Source: Clostridiales bacterium (GTDB lineage: Bacteria > Bacillota > Clostridia > Christensenellales > DUVY01). From it: a DNA stretch of 23,978 bases. The notes under the pieces were generated by a model that had not been told where the DNA came from, searched no databases, and was given only the letters and a program-made list of their open reading frames with translations. This document shows, one piece after another, positions 1-8,700 of this stretch; position 1 is the stretch's first letter; each line of letters starts with the position of its first letter. The stretch spans positions 1 to 23,978 of the forward strand of contig JAITNT010000191.1 of the NCBI GenBank assembly GCA_031290295.1, read 5' to 3'. Both the position numbers and the translations under genes were made by a program.

Positions 1-311
1 ATAAACCCGAATACTCTGTCGCCGCCTAGATAGTCCTCATAAAGCCTGCGCTCTATCTCCGCGCCGTCATACGCGCACGACTCCGCGTCGATCAGCTTTG
101 CCGCCCCCAGCCCTTTGAGTCCGTCTATTATTCTATCGCCGTAAACCCCCGTATAAAAGTCTACGACTATTACGGCTTTTTTCTTACCCTTGACCGCCGC
201 TCTAAGCTCGGCGCAGATTTTATCGTAACCCGAAAAAACCGAGCCGTCGAAACCCCGAACCGTAATTTTGGGGAATTTATCATAATTACCGTATTTAGCG
301 TATCCTGCCAT
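1..311 (-). CDS. N-terminal fragment, possible class I mannose-6-phosphate isomerase (two-domain type)
   Basis: Partial gene running off the left edge; only the first 103 codons are present. The ATG is at 311-309, three bases after the stop of the GH38-like gene, and its ribosome binding site (AAGGAAATGAAG) lies in the end of that gene, so the two are probably translationally coupled. The visible protein starts MAGYAKYGNYDKFPKI and contains VRGFDGSVFSGYD, a hydrophobic strand VIVVDFYTGVYGDRI and ends near GGDRVFGF. From memory this resembles the N-terminal kinase-like domain that precedes the cupin domain in some long class I mannose-6-phosphate isomerases. The catalytic cupin part is outside the window, so the assignment cannot be confirmed here. 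A mannose-6-phosphate isomerase next to a putative alpha-mannosidase would make metabolic sense. Existence of the gene is near certain; the family call is tentative. Confidence 0.55.
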   Translation of the reverse strand, partial: MAGYAKYGNYDKFPKITVRGFDGSVFSGYDKICAELRAAVKGKKKAVIVVDFYTGVYGDRIIDGLKGLGAAKLIDAESCAYDGAEIERRLYEDYLGGDRVFGF

Positions 312-314
312 TCT

Positions 315-2639
315 TCATTTCCTTAAACACAAAACGTCTATATCGTTCTTTTCCAACGTTCTTTCCGCTTCCGCCGCGCTCGTTATGCCCGAAACGATCT
401 CTATTACGTACCGCGTTTCTAAAAACCCCGCACACGCGGCGCGGAAATTCGTCTCCCATTTGTTGTTGAGTATCCACGAATAAGCGCAACCCGCCGGCTC
501 AATCGTTTTGGAAAAGTTCCACAGTTTAAGCGCGCCGAACGTCAACATCGGGCTGTCCGGCGTGTTAACCGTTACCGCAGATTGTCCGTCGAAAAGAATC
601 ACGCCCCTGTCAACCGGATAATAATCGCAACAGGTATCCGGCAATTGATAACCGGGCTTGATCAGCGTGCCCGGCTTATCGATGTACCATTCTCCGTTTT
701 GAAACGGCAGGGTCACATATAATCCCTCGGGATCGGTGACAAGCTCCTTGGCAAAATCCGCCGAAATCTCTATTCGTGCAAGCTCGTTAAACAGCCTATA
801 CTCCACCGTACTGCTTTTGGCGCCCTCCGTTCGGTATTCCGCGCGGATTACCGTAAAGACCGGGCCAGTCTCCGCGATATATATTTTTTTGAGTGCGCCC
901 TCGTAAATTTTCGACTCCGGCTTCTTTCGCGCCGAATACCCGAAGCCCGCGGCCGCGCCGCGGTCGCCTCCGGGAAACACCTGATATATCGGCTGACCCA
1001 GCTTACGCCCTTGCTGCAAAAGCAGCTCCTTGCCGGTAGCCTTGTTAATAATGCCGCTCACGCCATCGGCTCCGAACCTGAAGCTGTAATACTTGTTTGA
1101 AAATGTGTCCCCGGCATCGTTAAGGCAATTGCCGCCCTCCGCGCTCTCCCCGAATATCAGCTCAAGCTTAACCCTTTCACGCGCTTTGAGCGTTATTACG
1201 GCGACCGTGAGCGAGCCGCGCAACGTAAAGGTGCGCTGCGCCGTTATTTTTTTACCGCCCATCTTGATATAATATTTGCCGCTTGTGAACCTCGCTTCCT
1301 CCCAAAAATCCGTAGGAACATACACCGCCGCCGTAACGCCGTACGCGTGCGGATTAATTACCTCGTATACGAAAGGTCTGCGCGCCGTAAACTCGCCCTC
1401 GCCTAATTTCCGGCAAAGCCCGTCCATAGCCCGCCCCGCCAAAATGTCCGCGGCGACAGCGTAATTTGTTTTACGAAAATCCAACTGCTGTACAAGGAAT
1501 TTTCCGGGCGCGGTATGGGAGGCGGAATGCCCCCAGGTATGCTCCGCGTACATGATAAGCTTGCCGGCTATTTCGTCGCGCACGGGTTTATCGATAATTT
1601 TATATTCCGGGTCAAGCATATCTATCTGCTTGAGCGTGCGCTGCGCGTTGCGAAAAAGCCTCAGCTCCGACGGCGTGCTCAGTACTCCGTCCGTCCACCA
1701 GTCGTTCCAATCCCCCGAATATTCGCGAATCTCGCCGCCGTACTTCTCGAGATGGGCAAAAAACTCCGCAAGCGTCGCGGTGACAATTTCTATCCTGTCG
1801 CCGTGCTTTTTGTTCCACTTTTCGATTAACGCGCAATGCCCGTCGCTTGCGGGGCTGTTATCGGTATAAAGCGCCGACCCCATTATCGGCAAAAAATCAT
1901 AAGCGTACCCTTGCGCTTCCAGCCCCTCTATCATGGCGAAAATACGCTTTTCGGCATAATCCTCGGGTTCGCTCACTTCGACAAAGCCCGTTTCCTCCAC
2001 ACGCATTCCCGGTACGCCGGGATCGCAAATCGGCGTAGACCCCGGTATCAGCCCCAAAAGGTTCGCCTTGTGATAGGTGAGTCCGTTCCAGACAAGTATA
2101 CGGTTGCCCTTGTGAGTTTTCCAATAAAACGGCACAAGCGGCTTAGAAAAAGGCGGTCCGCCATGATGAGTATTGATGTTAGCGGAAAGATACCGCACTC
2201 CGTGACCGTACAACGCCTCGGCATAGCCGTAAGAAAAGCCGTTTATATCGGCGGCCATAGCGACGTGCGTATCGGTTATGCCGTTCTCCCTCTTAAAATC
2301 TGCGGCGTAATCGAGGCTGCGGTTAAGATTATCGTAATTCAGCAGCTCCGCAAAATGCAGATACCCCGCCGTGATTTCCAAATACCCCGTTGCCGCGGCT
2401 TCCGCGAGCCGTCTTTTTCCCGCGTCGCCGTATCGCTCGATATATTGCGCCACCGCCCAAAAGCCCTCGGCGGTGAACTTAAATTTCGCCTTTTCGCCGC
2501 GCCCCTCCTGCTCGGGGGAGAGCGCGCACTCCACGGCCTGCTTGATAAAATCCGCTTGGTAAACGGTCATTTTCTCCTGCCGCTCCGTATAGCCCACGTC
2601 GATATGCGAATGCATTATCAAAAAAATCTTATAGCTCAA
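315..2639 (-). CDS. Glycoside hydrolase family 38-like (DUF5054-like) putative alpha-mannosidase, cytoplasmic
   Basis: 774-residue protein, no signal peptide, so probably cytoplasmic. The N-terminus carries the GH38-type metal motif HSHID (His12 and Asp14 as likely ligands). Asp131 in AADINGFSYGY sits where GH38 enzymes have the nucleophile and metal-binding Asp. A His-rich segment AEHTWGHSASHTAPG (His367, His371, His375) could supply the remaining metal-binding His. The C-terminal half has the beta-sandwich look of the family. Known family chemistry is retaining hydrolysis of alpha-mannosides; DUF5054 relatives are largely uncharacterised, so the substrate is inferred. The start is a TTG at 2639, chosen because AGAGG lies nine bases upstream; the first internal ATG (residue 9, at 2615) has no such site and would lie just before the HSHID motif. 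It follows the SLH/GxGYxYP gene by 60 bases and is tightly coupled to the partial gene downstream. Confidence 0.8.
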   Translation of the reverse strand: MSYKIFLIMHSHIDVGYTERQEKMTVYQADFIKQAVECALSPEQEGRGEKAKFKFTAEGFWAVAQYIERYGDAGKRRLAEAAATGYLEITAGYLHFAELLNYDNLNRSLDYAADFKRENGITDTHVAMAADINGFSYGYAEALYGHGVRYLSANINTHHGGPPFSKPLVPFYWKTHKGNRILVWNGLTYHKANLLGLIPGSTPICDPGVPGMRVEETGFVEVSEPEDYAEKRIFAMIEGLEAQGYAYDFLPIMGSALYTDNSPASDGHCALIEKWNKKHGDRIEIVTATLAEFFAHLEKYGGEIREYSGDWNDWWTDGVLSTPSELRLFRNAQRTLKQIDMLDPEYKIIDKPVRDEIAGKLIMYAEHTWGHSASHTAPGKFLVQQLDFRKTNYAVAADILAGRAMDGLCRKLGEGEFTARRPFVYEVINPHAYGVTAAVYVPTDFWEEARFTSGKYYIKMGGKKITAQRTFTLRGSLTVAVITLKARERVKLELIFGESAEGGNCLNDAGDTFSNKYYSFRFGADGVSGIINKATGKELLLQQGRKLGQPIYQVFPGGDRGAAAGFGYSARKKPESKIYEGALKKIYIAETGPVFTVIRAEYRTEGAKSSTVEYRLFNELARIEISADFAKELVTDPEGLYVTLPFQNGEWYIDKPGTLIKPGYQLPDTCCDYYPVDRGVILFDGQSAVTVNTPDSPMLTFGALKLWNFSKTIEPAGCAYSWILNNKWETNFRAACAGFLETRYVIEIVSGITSAAEAERTLEKNDIDVLCLRK

Positions 2640-2699
2640 TGTTTATGTCCTCTTTCTCTATATTTGCAAATTACTATTATTATTATCGCGCCGACTCCT

Positions 2700-4940
2700 C
2701 TATTTTTGCGAGCGATACAGCGCGTCGAGCCTGTCGACGGTGACAAACACATATTCGTTCGGATACAATTCATTCAGCCTGTCGATTACCATTTTAACAC
2801 GGCGCGGCCCGTAACTCCAACTGTATGCCATGCATTGATAAAAATTTCCGCCGTTAACCGTATTCTGCCTTATCTCGTTTACCAGATAGCTCACCGCAAG
2901 CCCGTCGTTAGCGGTGTCGTTGGGATTGCCGTAAGAAGCGGTGTTGTAACCCCAAAAGGTTGAGCAATGGTATATGCGCTGTCCGAATCCCGTCTCAACG
3001 ACGAGGCGTTCCTTGGTAAGGCTCACGCTCGGAGGTCTGTGCATGTCCGCCATAAAGGTCTTGATATTAGTCATAACGGAGGCGATCCGCCTGTCGAAAT
3101 CCTCATAGTCGTATTTGTTCCAAACCCCGTCGGGATAGCTATAAATACCCATAGATTCAAAACCCAGCCTGCCCGCAAGCTCGTTAGCCTTGATATAATG
3201 ATCGAGCATAAGCAAATCCTGATCCATATACTGCCCGTCCTCGGTTACCGCGCCCTTGCTGCCGAAACCGCCCAACGGATAATTATACCCCAGACCCGAA
3301 ATAGAGCCGTAGAAATAATCGCCCGTCCGCGCCGTCTCGAACCAGTACTGCGTCAACAACGGCAAAAGGTCGATATTGTTAAGCCCGTAACTGTAATTAT
3401 ACGGAATCTCGCCCCGATAAACGTTATCCCACTGATTGCTTTTGAAGCCGTATTCTATATAACAAGGCGCGTCGCCGCTCTCCTGCATAGTAACGGCTAC
3501 GTATTTCTTGGCGCTGTCAAAGGTAATCGCGGCTTGCGCTTTAGGCGTAAACCTGAGCTTTTCCGCCGCGACCTTAATCCCGGTATGGAAGCTGAGATTG
3601 CCCACGGAATCGAATACCGCGGTATACTTGCCGTACTCGCCGCAAAGCTGTACTCCCGGGAACTCTCCGATACCCATCTGCGTTTCGCCGTCGCTCGCCG
3701 CCTGAAAGCCGAGTACGGGAATATTAACGGGGAAACGGCTCAATATTATACCGACCTGTCCCGAGGCGTTAGTGTCGTAATCCGGGCTTTGGTTGCCGGG
3801 AATCCAGAGATTGGGCAGCTTCATTTGAATATGGTAATCGCGCGCCCAGTCGCTTTGCGCCGTACCGTAAAACGCCCACGCTATAGCGTCGCGCCTCAAA
3901 AACGGAAAATTGTTGCGGTAGCTCCACTCCTGCGCCTCGTATTGCGAATCGAAATCGAAATCGCGCAAATCCAGCACGTCGACATAAGGGTTGTACGCCA
4001 GAATTTTTTCAAGAACCTGCTCGTCCGCAAGCACGCGCCCCTCGACCGCCGCGATATCCATAGCGGCGTTTACCGTAAACAGCTTGTCGGTATCGTATAC
4101 GACGACCCTTTCTATGCTGTCGTTGTACCTTGCCAGCAGCATATCGAAGCTCGTAATTTCCGGCGCGAAGCTCTTAACGTACCCTTTTGCCGCCGCATAA
4201 TCCGTCATCCACGCGTAGCCGCCGTAATCGATATACAGCCGAATCTCCTCCCGGTTCAATAAACCCTGCAGAGTAGCCGCCGCAAGATTTGTGCCCCGCT
4301 GATTTTGATTAGGCTTGTAAATTGTGAGCTTTTCCGCAAGCGCGGCGTCCGTGACGGGGAAGCTTTTGAAGTTATTCAGCTTTTCCGCCCTGTACTCCGC
4401 AAGCCCGCGCGCCGCCGAGCGCGCGTAAGCCTTTACCTTGCTTATCGCGTCCTGCAAAACCGCCTCGGTAACGAAGCCTTGAGGGTCGTATTTGTTTCCC
4501 TCCCCGAGCGTCACAAAGCCGCGGTCGAGCGCGGCGTAAATATACCACTGCTGCTCCGGTTGCATGGTTGCGACGTCCGTCACCGTTCGTTTTGCGCCGG
4601 GCGCGAGATTTTCGTCCGCGACGCATTCGAGCGCGGCGAGCGCGCAAACGGCAACCTTGGCAAGCTCGTACCTAGTCAGCTTCGCATCGGGACGGAATTC
4701 ATAATTTAGCCCCGCCTTACCGAAAATATCGCGGCTTGCCACGGCCTTTATTTTGTCCGCGGAGCCGTCCGAGGCGCTTACGTCGACGGGAAGAACGTCG
4801 CCGTCCGCGAGTCCGAGCGCGTCCGCGACTATTACTGCCGCTTGCCGCCTTTGCAGATTGCCGTCCCCCGTCGGGATTCCCCCGCAAGCAAGGCAGAATA
4901 ACGATACCATAGCCAGCCCCAGCGCAAAAAATCTTTTCAT
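2700..4940 (-). CDS. Secreted GxGYxYP putative glycoside hydrolase with N-terminal SLH-like repeats
   Basis: 746 residues from the ATG at 4940, which begins a signal peptide (MKRFFALGLAMVSLF) and has AAGGAGG at 4951-4959. The frame is open for 30 more codons upstream, but that extension is Arg-rich, lies in an intergenic hairpin and is probably untranslated. The signal ends in CLACGG: a Cys suitable for lipidation at residue 19, though the lipobox is not canonical. Residues about 35-160 resemble degenerate S-layer homology repeats (FRPDAKLTRYELAKV; YIYAALDRGFVT followed by YDPQGFVTEA). The GxGYxYP N-terminal region follows (LAAATLQGLLNREEIRLYIDYG), and the signature occurs as GLGYNYP near residue 549. 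GxGYxYP families are annotated as putative glycoside hydrolases; activity is unproven to my knowledge. SLH-like repeats suggest attachment to the cell wall. It shares its core with the 1606-residue protein in the same cluster. Confidence 0.85.
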   Translation of the reverse strand: MKRFFALGLAMVSLFCLACGGIPTGDGNLQRRQAAVIVADALGLADGDVLPVDVSASDGSADKIKAVASRDIFGKAGLNYEFRPDAKLTRYELAKVAVCALAALECVADENLAPGAKRTVTDVATMQPEQQWYIYAALDRGFVTLGEGNKYDPQGFVTEAVLQDAISKVKAYARSAARGLAEYRAEKLNNFKSFPVTDAALAEKLTIYKPNQNQRGTNLAAATLQGLLNREEIRLYIDYGGYAWMTDYAAAKGYVKSFAPEITSFDMLLARYNDSIERVVVYDTDKLFTVNAAMDIAAVEGRVLADEQVLEKILAYNPYVDVLDLRDFDFDSQYEAQEWSYRNNFPFLRRDAIAWAFYGTAQSDWARDYHIQMKLPNLWIPGNQSPDYDTNASGQVGIILSRFPVNIPVLGFQAASDGETQMGIGEFPGVQLCGEYGKYTAVFDSVGNLSFHTGIKVAAEKLRFTPKAQAAITFDSAKKYVAVTMQESGDAPCYIEYGFKSNQWDNVYRGEIPYNYSYGLNNIDLLPLLTQYWFETARTGDYFYGSISGLGYNYPLGGFGSKGAVTEDGQYMDQDLLMLDHYIKANELAGRLGFESMGIYSYPDGVWNKYDYEDFDRRIASVMTNIKTFMADMHRPPSVSLTKERLVVETGFGQRIYHCSTFWGYNTASYGNPNDTANDGLAVSYLVNEIRQNTVNGGNFYQCMAYSWSYGPRRVKMVIDRLNELYPNEYVFVTVDRLDALYRSQK

Positions 4941-4978
4941 AATTATGTATGACCTCCTTATTATCGCAAAACGCCTCC

Positions 4979-5036
4979 GAAAGAACGGACGCGGCAAGCC
5001 CGACAAGCGGGCGCGCATACGAACGCGCATTCTTTC
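4979..5036 (-). other. Intercistronic hairpin region between the small lipoprotein and the SLH/GxGYxYP gene
   Basis: In the 111-base gap, outer arms GAAAGAA (5036-5030 read on the minus strand) and TTCTTTC (4985-4979) can pair, and a compact inner stem GCCCG/CGGGC with a five-base loop lies at 4998-5012. No U-run follows in the minus direction, so it is not a typical intrinsic terminator. It may stabilise or mark processing of a polycistronic mRNA; this role is inferred. Confidence 0.5.
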
Positions 5037-5051
5037 ACGTTTGCCGCCGTT

Positions 5052-5591
5052 TTACGGCGCGTCCCTGTCGGCGACGGCGAGCCTGACAAAAATTATTTCC
5101 GAGCCGCTCTTAAACTCCGCAAGCACATAATTATATTCCTTCCTTACGCTGAACCGGGCATACCCCAAGCCGTCCGCAACCTGCGGCTCATGCCTGTGCT
5201 GACCCAAAAAGTCCAACCCGTCCATAGCGGACGGCGTATATATGTTTCGGTCTATGTCGCGCACGTTGACGTTTTCCGACGCATACGTCTCCCCGGCCGG
5301 GTAATCTACATAAATTCTTATTCCTCTGTACCCGCTTCCGCCGGACGGATAAAGCACGCTAGTGTCGCATCTCACCGCGCGCATGGTAATACCGTTACAT
5401 TCAAATTCCTCGTCAAGCCCTAGAGCCGCCGCCCAAACGGAATCGGAATTAACCCTCTCCTCCTCCGTCGGACGCAAGGCGGTCCGGTCGCCGCCCGGAC
5501 TATTACCCGCAGGCGAACCGCCGCAAGCGGATAAGCCTGCCGAAGCAATCAATAATACCGCCGTAAAAATATATTTTTTTATAACCCTCAT
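5052..5591 (-). CDS. Small lipoprotein of unknown function
   Basis: 179 residues with an N-terminal signal peptide ending in lipobox LSAC followed by GG, so a membrane-anchored lipoprotein on the outer face of the cytoplasmic membrane. The mature part begins with a flexible Gly/Pro/Ser-rich linker. It then has a compact beta-rich domain from about residue 50 (ALGLDEEFECNGITMRAV, IRIYVDYPAGETYASENV, FSVRKEYNYVLAEFKSGSEIIFVRLAV). The strand pattern, with an exposed loop of the type xxxDIDRNIYTPS, is reminiscent of DUF4352-like immunoglobulin-type domains, but I do not assign it. AAAAAGG just upstream of the ATG at 5591 supports the start. It sits between the two GxGYxYP genes, so a role as an accessory surface glycan-binding or scaffold protein is possible but unsupported by any motif. 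Confidence 0.75.
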   Translation of the reverse strand: MRVIKKYIFTAVLLIASAGLSACGGSPAGNSPGGDRTALRPTEEERVNSDSVWAAALGLDEEFECNGITMRAVRCDTSVLYPSGGSGYRGIRIYVDYPAGETYASENVNVRDIDRNIYTPSAMDGLDFLGQHRHEPQVADGLGYARFSVRKEYNYVLAEFKSGSEIIFVRLAVADRDAP

Positions 5592-5623
5592 AAGCCTTTT
5601 TTCCCGTTTAGCCGTTATTATAT

Positions 5624-5663
5624 GAGCATTCCGCTCCGACGGTTTTTGCCGAAGCGGAAGCTC
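5624..5663 (-). other. Strong intercistronic hairpin
   Basis: In the 140-base gap after the 1606-residue gene, the arms GAGCTTCCGCTTCGG and CCGtcGGAGCGGAAtGCTC pair around a CAAAAA loop with small bulges. The minus-strand transcript continues ATATAATAACGG, without a U-run, so this is not a normal Rho-independent terminator. It may protect the upstream mRNA end or lower expression of the downstream genes. The TATAAT after it could be part of an internal promoter, but no convincing -35 was found. Confidence 0.5.
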
Positions 5664-5731
5664 GGTATCAACGACGCTCTTTGCCGCTCAGTTAAATGAC
5701 GCGTTTAGGCGCTCACGTATTAACACGCGTC

Positions 5732-8700
5732 TTATTCGGCGACCTCCGTCTTAAAGCTCCACAAATAAGCGTCGAAGCCCGTGCCCGTGTCATAATTGTC
5801 AAGTTGCAGGTACACGGTAACCTCCTGTCCCGCCAGCGTCACACCGTTAAGAGCGGATTCCTCGTACAGATTGAATACGTAATCGTTTCTTACGCCCGCG
5901 ACGTTATATGTGGTCACATCCTGCCTAATCGTATAGACGGTACCGCCCACCAGTATTTTCACGGAGTATGTGCCGGGTGTCGCTCCGGCCGCCGCCTCGA
6001 GGTTCATCGTGAGCCTTATGCGGTCGCTGCCGGGAAGAGTATATGTCTTCTTAATAATAATCTGCCCGTGCGCCGGCGTTTCAGTACTGCCGGCATAGTG
6101 ATAGGTTACCTTCGCGCGCTTCCACGTTCCGTCATAGCCGAGCAAATTACCGCCCGTCCAACCGAGAGAGCTTTCAAACTCCCAGTCCTCAAGCCCCTGC
6201 TCGAAGGTATTGTTGAGCGGGTCGTAGCCGGTATACTCAAAGGTTCTGAAGTCGTCCATCCACGAATTATGCCCCGCGCCCGCATCCATGCCGTCAACGC
6301 TCCCGTTCTCGAAGGTCATTATGAGCTTGACATCCTTGTTCCTGTACGTTATGCCGTTTAATGTCGGCAGCGTATCGAGAGCAACCGTAAAGAGATCGGT
6401 AGCGCCCAGAGTCTTAGGAATATCGGTAAACGGTATAAGCGCATACCTCGTCGTGTCGGCTCCCGTAAATTGCAGCTCCAGCTTGAATTTACCGTCCTGT
6501 CCGCCGAGCAAGAATTCAATCTTCTGCTTCGCGGTATCGAGAAGCGTATAGGTTTTGGAAGCGACCGCTTGCCCTAAAGGTCCGCCGGCCGGATGGTATG
6601 TAATCTGCGCTCTCGAGTTGGGCGTGTCCAACTTAAAGGCGTTGTCGCCCCAGCCCTGAATACTCTCGAGCGTCCAATCCTCTATGCCTTGGTCGAAGGT
6701 ATTATTGTACGCGTCGTAGCCCGAATACGCGTAGGTTCTGAAGTTATCAATCCACGCGTTATGTCCGCCCGTGTTGCCGCCTTCAAGATTTTGGCTTTCA
6801 AAGGTCATAATCAGCTTGACCTCCTTACCCGCGTAGACCTTGCCGTTAAGCGCGGCGACCTTATTGAGCGCCGCTTCCGCCAACACCGTAGGTCCTCCCG
6901 TCACGGGAATATTAGTGAACGGTATCAGCAAGTATTTAGCGGTGTCCGCGCCCTCAGTAAATTGCAGCTCCAGCTTATACTTGCCGTTCTGACCGCCGAT
7001 ATAGAACTCGATCTTCTGATTATCGGTGTTTAACAGTGTGTATGTTTTTACGGCGACGACCCTGCCGATTTGTGCCGCTTGATCAAGATTATGGAAGGTT
7101 ATCTGCGCTCTGGGTTGACCGCCGTCCTTTTTGAAGCCGTTATTGTCCCAACCGTCAATACTCTCCGTCGACCAATCCTCTATACTTTCCTCGAATTGAT
7201 TAAAGTACGGGTCGGTTTCCCAGCATTGAGAAATAACTATTTCGTCGATAAGCAGACTTCTGTCCGCGCCCGCGCCGGTCAAAAGCGTCGATATCGTAAA
7301 CGTAACCGATTTTTCAGAAAGCGGCTCGTTAAGCCCGGCTATCTCGAATTCCTTGAAGCTTACGGTAACATACTCCGCGTTTACAACCGCCTCATCCTTA
7401 ATCACGTCGTATTCGATTCCGCCCACAGAAATCTTGAAGCTGTACTTGAGCGTACCCGCGGCGCCGGCAACCTTAAATTTGACGTCGAATCTTTGTCTCC
7501 AATTCGGCGTTAAGGCGGGCATTGTCATAGCCTTAGTCATAGACGCCGCCGCGCCCGCAAGAACCGCGTTGCCGCCGCTTACCGTGAAGCCCGTACCGGT
7601 CCAGTTATCCGCGCCCGTCTCGAAATTATTGTCAAGCGGATTCCACGCGTATGTCGCCGCGGTGAAGCTTACTATATAAGCGACCTCGCCGATGCCGTTA
7701 TTCTTGTTGCTGTCTCTCTGCATTATAATTATTTCGGCTCTTTGTCCGCCGCAGTCCTCGAGAATCTTTTCCAGCTTGAGCTGCTCCAGATTACTTATAT
7801 ACTGCCAGCCGTTCTGCGTAAGCTCGTGCACGACGCCGTTAACGATAAGCTTGGCGTTAACGTCCGTACCCATATCGGAGGATTTTAGCAAAACGTTGAT
7901 TTTGGCGTATGCGCCCGACGGAACCGTAAAGGTTTTTGCCGCGAGCAGATTGACGTTCTTATCGAACAAGCCCGTCCAGCCGTCGGAGCCGTCCAGCATA
8001 ATCATGTTGTTGTCAAGCCTGCCCGACGCGTTCTTTTGGAACGCCGTTATAATCCAGTCCTCGCGATCCGACGCGAATACGTCGTTGAGCGGATCTCCCG
8101 CGCTTGTCGGGTCGTCGGCAAGCTTTACCTCGGTTTTTACGTTAGTAATACTTACGCCGTTGCTCACGGCGTTTTCGCCAAACGCCGTAACGATAATCCT
8201 TGCCTGCTTGCCGCCGTAATCCCCTAGCGTAAAGTAATTATCAAAAGACAAATGAAGATTGCTCGTTCCCTCCGAGGCGTTGCGAACCTTGATTTCGTCG
8301 GCGGCGGTCTTTCTGACCCCGCCTATTTCAATCTCTACGCGGAAGGATACGTCCCTTCCGCCCGATTTGTAATCGAATGATATCCACTGCGAAGCCTTAT
8401 TAGGTATAGTGTACGTCTTTGTCGCACTGCCCTTGATTTGCAGCCATTGATTAACCGCTGCCACCGTTCCTTCCGTGCCCGAGGTCTTTGCCCAATCCTC
8501 AGTGCCCGCGCCGGGCAGGAATTTGTTGTCGAGCGGATCGGACGGCACCACTATCGTGTTGCCGCTGTCCTCCAAACTCGTTTTGTCCGTTTTGGGAACG
8601 TATCGCGTAATCAAATCTATCAGCTGTTCCGGACTAACAACCACGACGTTTTCGTCAAAATTATCCACTACCCATTCCAAATCCTGATACGTGTGCGACC

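Noticed and set aside
1836..4262. Two long plus-strand ORFs (1836-2963 and 2967-4262) opposite the GH38-like and SLH/GxGYxYP genes
   Set aside because: Their translations are rich in Arg, His and Val, show no domain, and mirror well-supported minus-strand genes; they are antisense shadows of GC-biased third positions.
4941..5030. Thirty-codon N-terminal extension of the SLH/GxGYxYP protein
   Set aside because: The extension is Arg-rich, lies in a structured gap and would precede the signal peptide; AAGGAGG supports the ATG at 4940.
7880..7910. AAAACGTT inside the giant lipoprotein gene as another LacI-type operator
   Set aside because: Only the core matches; the flanking half-sites are not palindromic and it lies within coding sequence.
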